A DNA stretch of 11,952 nt from Aedoeadaptatus acetigenes (GTDB taxonomy: Bacteria; Bacillota; Clostridia; Tissierellales; Peptoniphilaceae), in NCBI RefSeq assembly GCF_025566985.1, contig NZ_JAOQJD010000022.1, positions 1 to 11,952 on the forward strand, in the 5' to 3' direction. Positions 11,830 through 11,952 of the stretch are shown one piece after another. Position 1 is the stretch's first letter, and every line of letters begins with the position of its first letter. The translations under genes and the position numbers were made by a program. The notes beneath the pieces were generated by a model. It was not told where the DNA came from and searched no databases. It saw only the letters and a program-made list of their open reading frames with translations.

Positions 11830-11952
11830 TCAAGTCAAGTGCAACTCTACTGAATGGTAAACCTCATAAGGCGTTTTCCAGTTTAAACATTTACGCGGGC
11901 GACGATTGATCTCTTCTATTTTCGCTTCAATGTAGCTATCCGATTGGTCAAT
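11830..11952 (-). CDS. IS30-family transposase, C-terminal end (runs off window)
   Basis: The last 40 codons of a minus-strand gene end at a TGA (11830-11832). The peptide contains IEEINRRPRKCLNWKTPYEV and ends HSVELHLT, the standard tail of IS30-family transposases, where the NxRPRKxLxWKTP block closes the DDE domain. The rest of the gene lies to the right of the window, so intactness cannot be judged. The IS boundary must fall between the ECF terminator (11790) and 11830. A short inverted repeat (CTTGA-ATTG-TCAAG) at about 11821-11834 lies in this interval, but I cannot fix the terminal repeat. Confidence 0.88.
   Translation of the reverse strand: MDQSDSYIEAKIEEINRRPRKCLNWKTPYEVYHSVELHLT

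Noticed and set aside
1..11952. CRISPR arrays, tRNA or rRNA genes, phage genes or a defence island
   Set aside because: No regularly spaced direct repeats, no tRNA cloverleaf or conserved rRNA segment, and no recognisable phage or defence proteins were seen on either strand apart from the decayed RelBE locus.

Overview
The window looks like chromosomal DNA of an anaerobic, low-to-mid GC Firmicute. A Clostridia/Tissierellia member of the Peptoniphilaceae type is my inference from protein style only. Support comes from strong AAGGAGG-type ribosome binding sites, compact operons, a glutamate dehydrogenase very close to the Clostridium symbiosum NAD-linked enzyme, an ECF transporter S component, and RelB, CPBP and TudS-like small genes. 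There are no rRNA or tRNA genes, no CRISPR array and no phage genes.

Layout. Positions 1-1482 hold one end of an IS3-family (IS150-like) insertion sequence, with orfA and orfB on the minus strand; its other end lies outside the window. It sits about 20 bases downstream of ctlX (1503-2387, minus), a citrulline/arginine-deiminase-fold hydrolase. A 444-base intergenic region separates ctlX from the divergent gdhA (2832-4178). That region carries a gdhA promoter, two 8-bp palindromes exactly 20 bp apart, and a hairpin-rich leader of about 120 nt. An HD-domain hydrolase (4338-4928) follows. It converges on an AEC-type transporter (4980-5924, minus) across a shared bidirectional terminator. Next comes a plus-strand run of an MFS transporter (6039-7268), a hotdog thioesterase (7316-7783) and a nicotinamidase-like hydrolase (7796-8353).

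Positions 8451-8872 (minus) hold an intact RelB/DinJ antitoxin gene followed by a RelE toxin gene reduced by an internal in-frame deletion to 41 codons. A second plus-strand cluster follows: a TudS-like DUF523 protein (9084-9500), YaaA (9515-10219) and a CPBP-family membrane protease (10270-11001). After a short interval with a possible minus-strand gene remnant comes an ECF S component (11240-11740) with its own terminator. The window ends in the 3' end of an IS30-family transposase gene (11830-11952, minus). Accessory DNA therefore lies at both edges and around relB.

How the genes fit together. CtlX (citrulline or arginine breakdown) and catabolic GDH (glutamate oxidation) are divergent neighbours and suggest amino-acid fermentation. 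TudS and YaaA are plausibly a damage or stress pair, with an iron-sulfur desulfidase next to a peroxide-stress protein. The other genes are transport and housekeeping functions. I found no convincing new multi-gene system. The most informative anomalies are the dismantled toxin-antitoxin pair, the structured gdhA control region, the exclusive use of GAA and CAA codons in gdhA, and the self-folding IS end that covers the orfA ribosome binding site.
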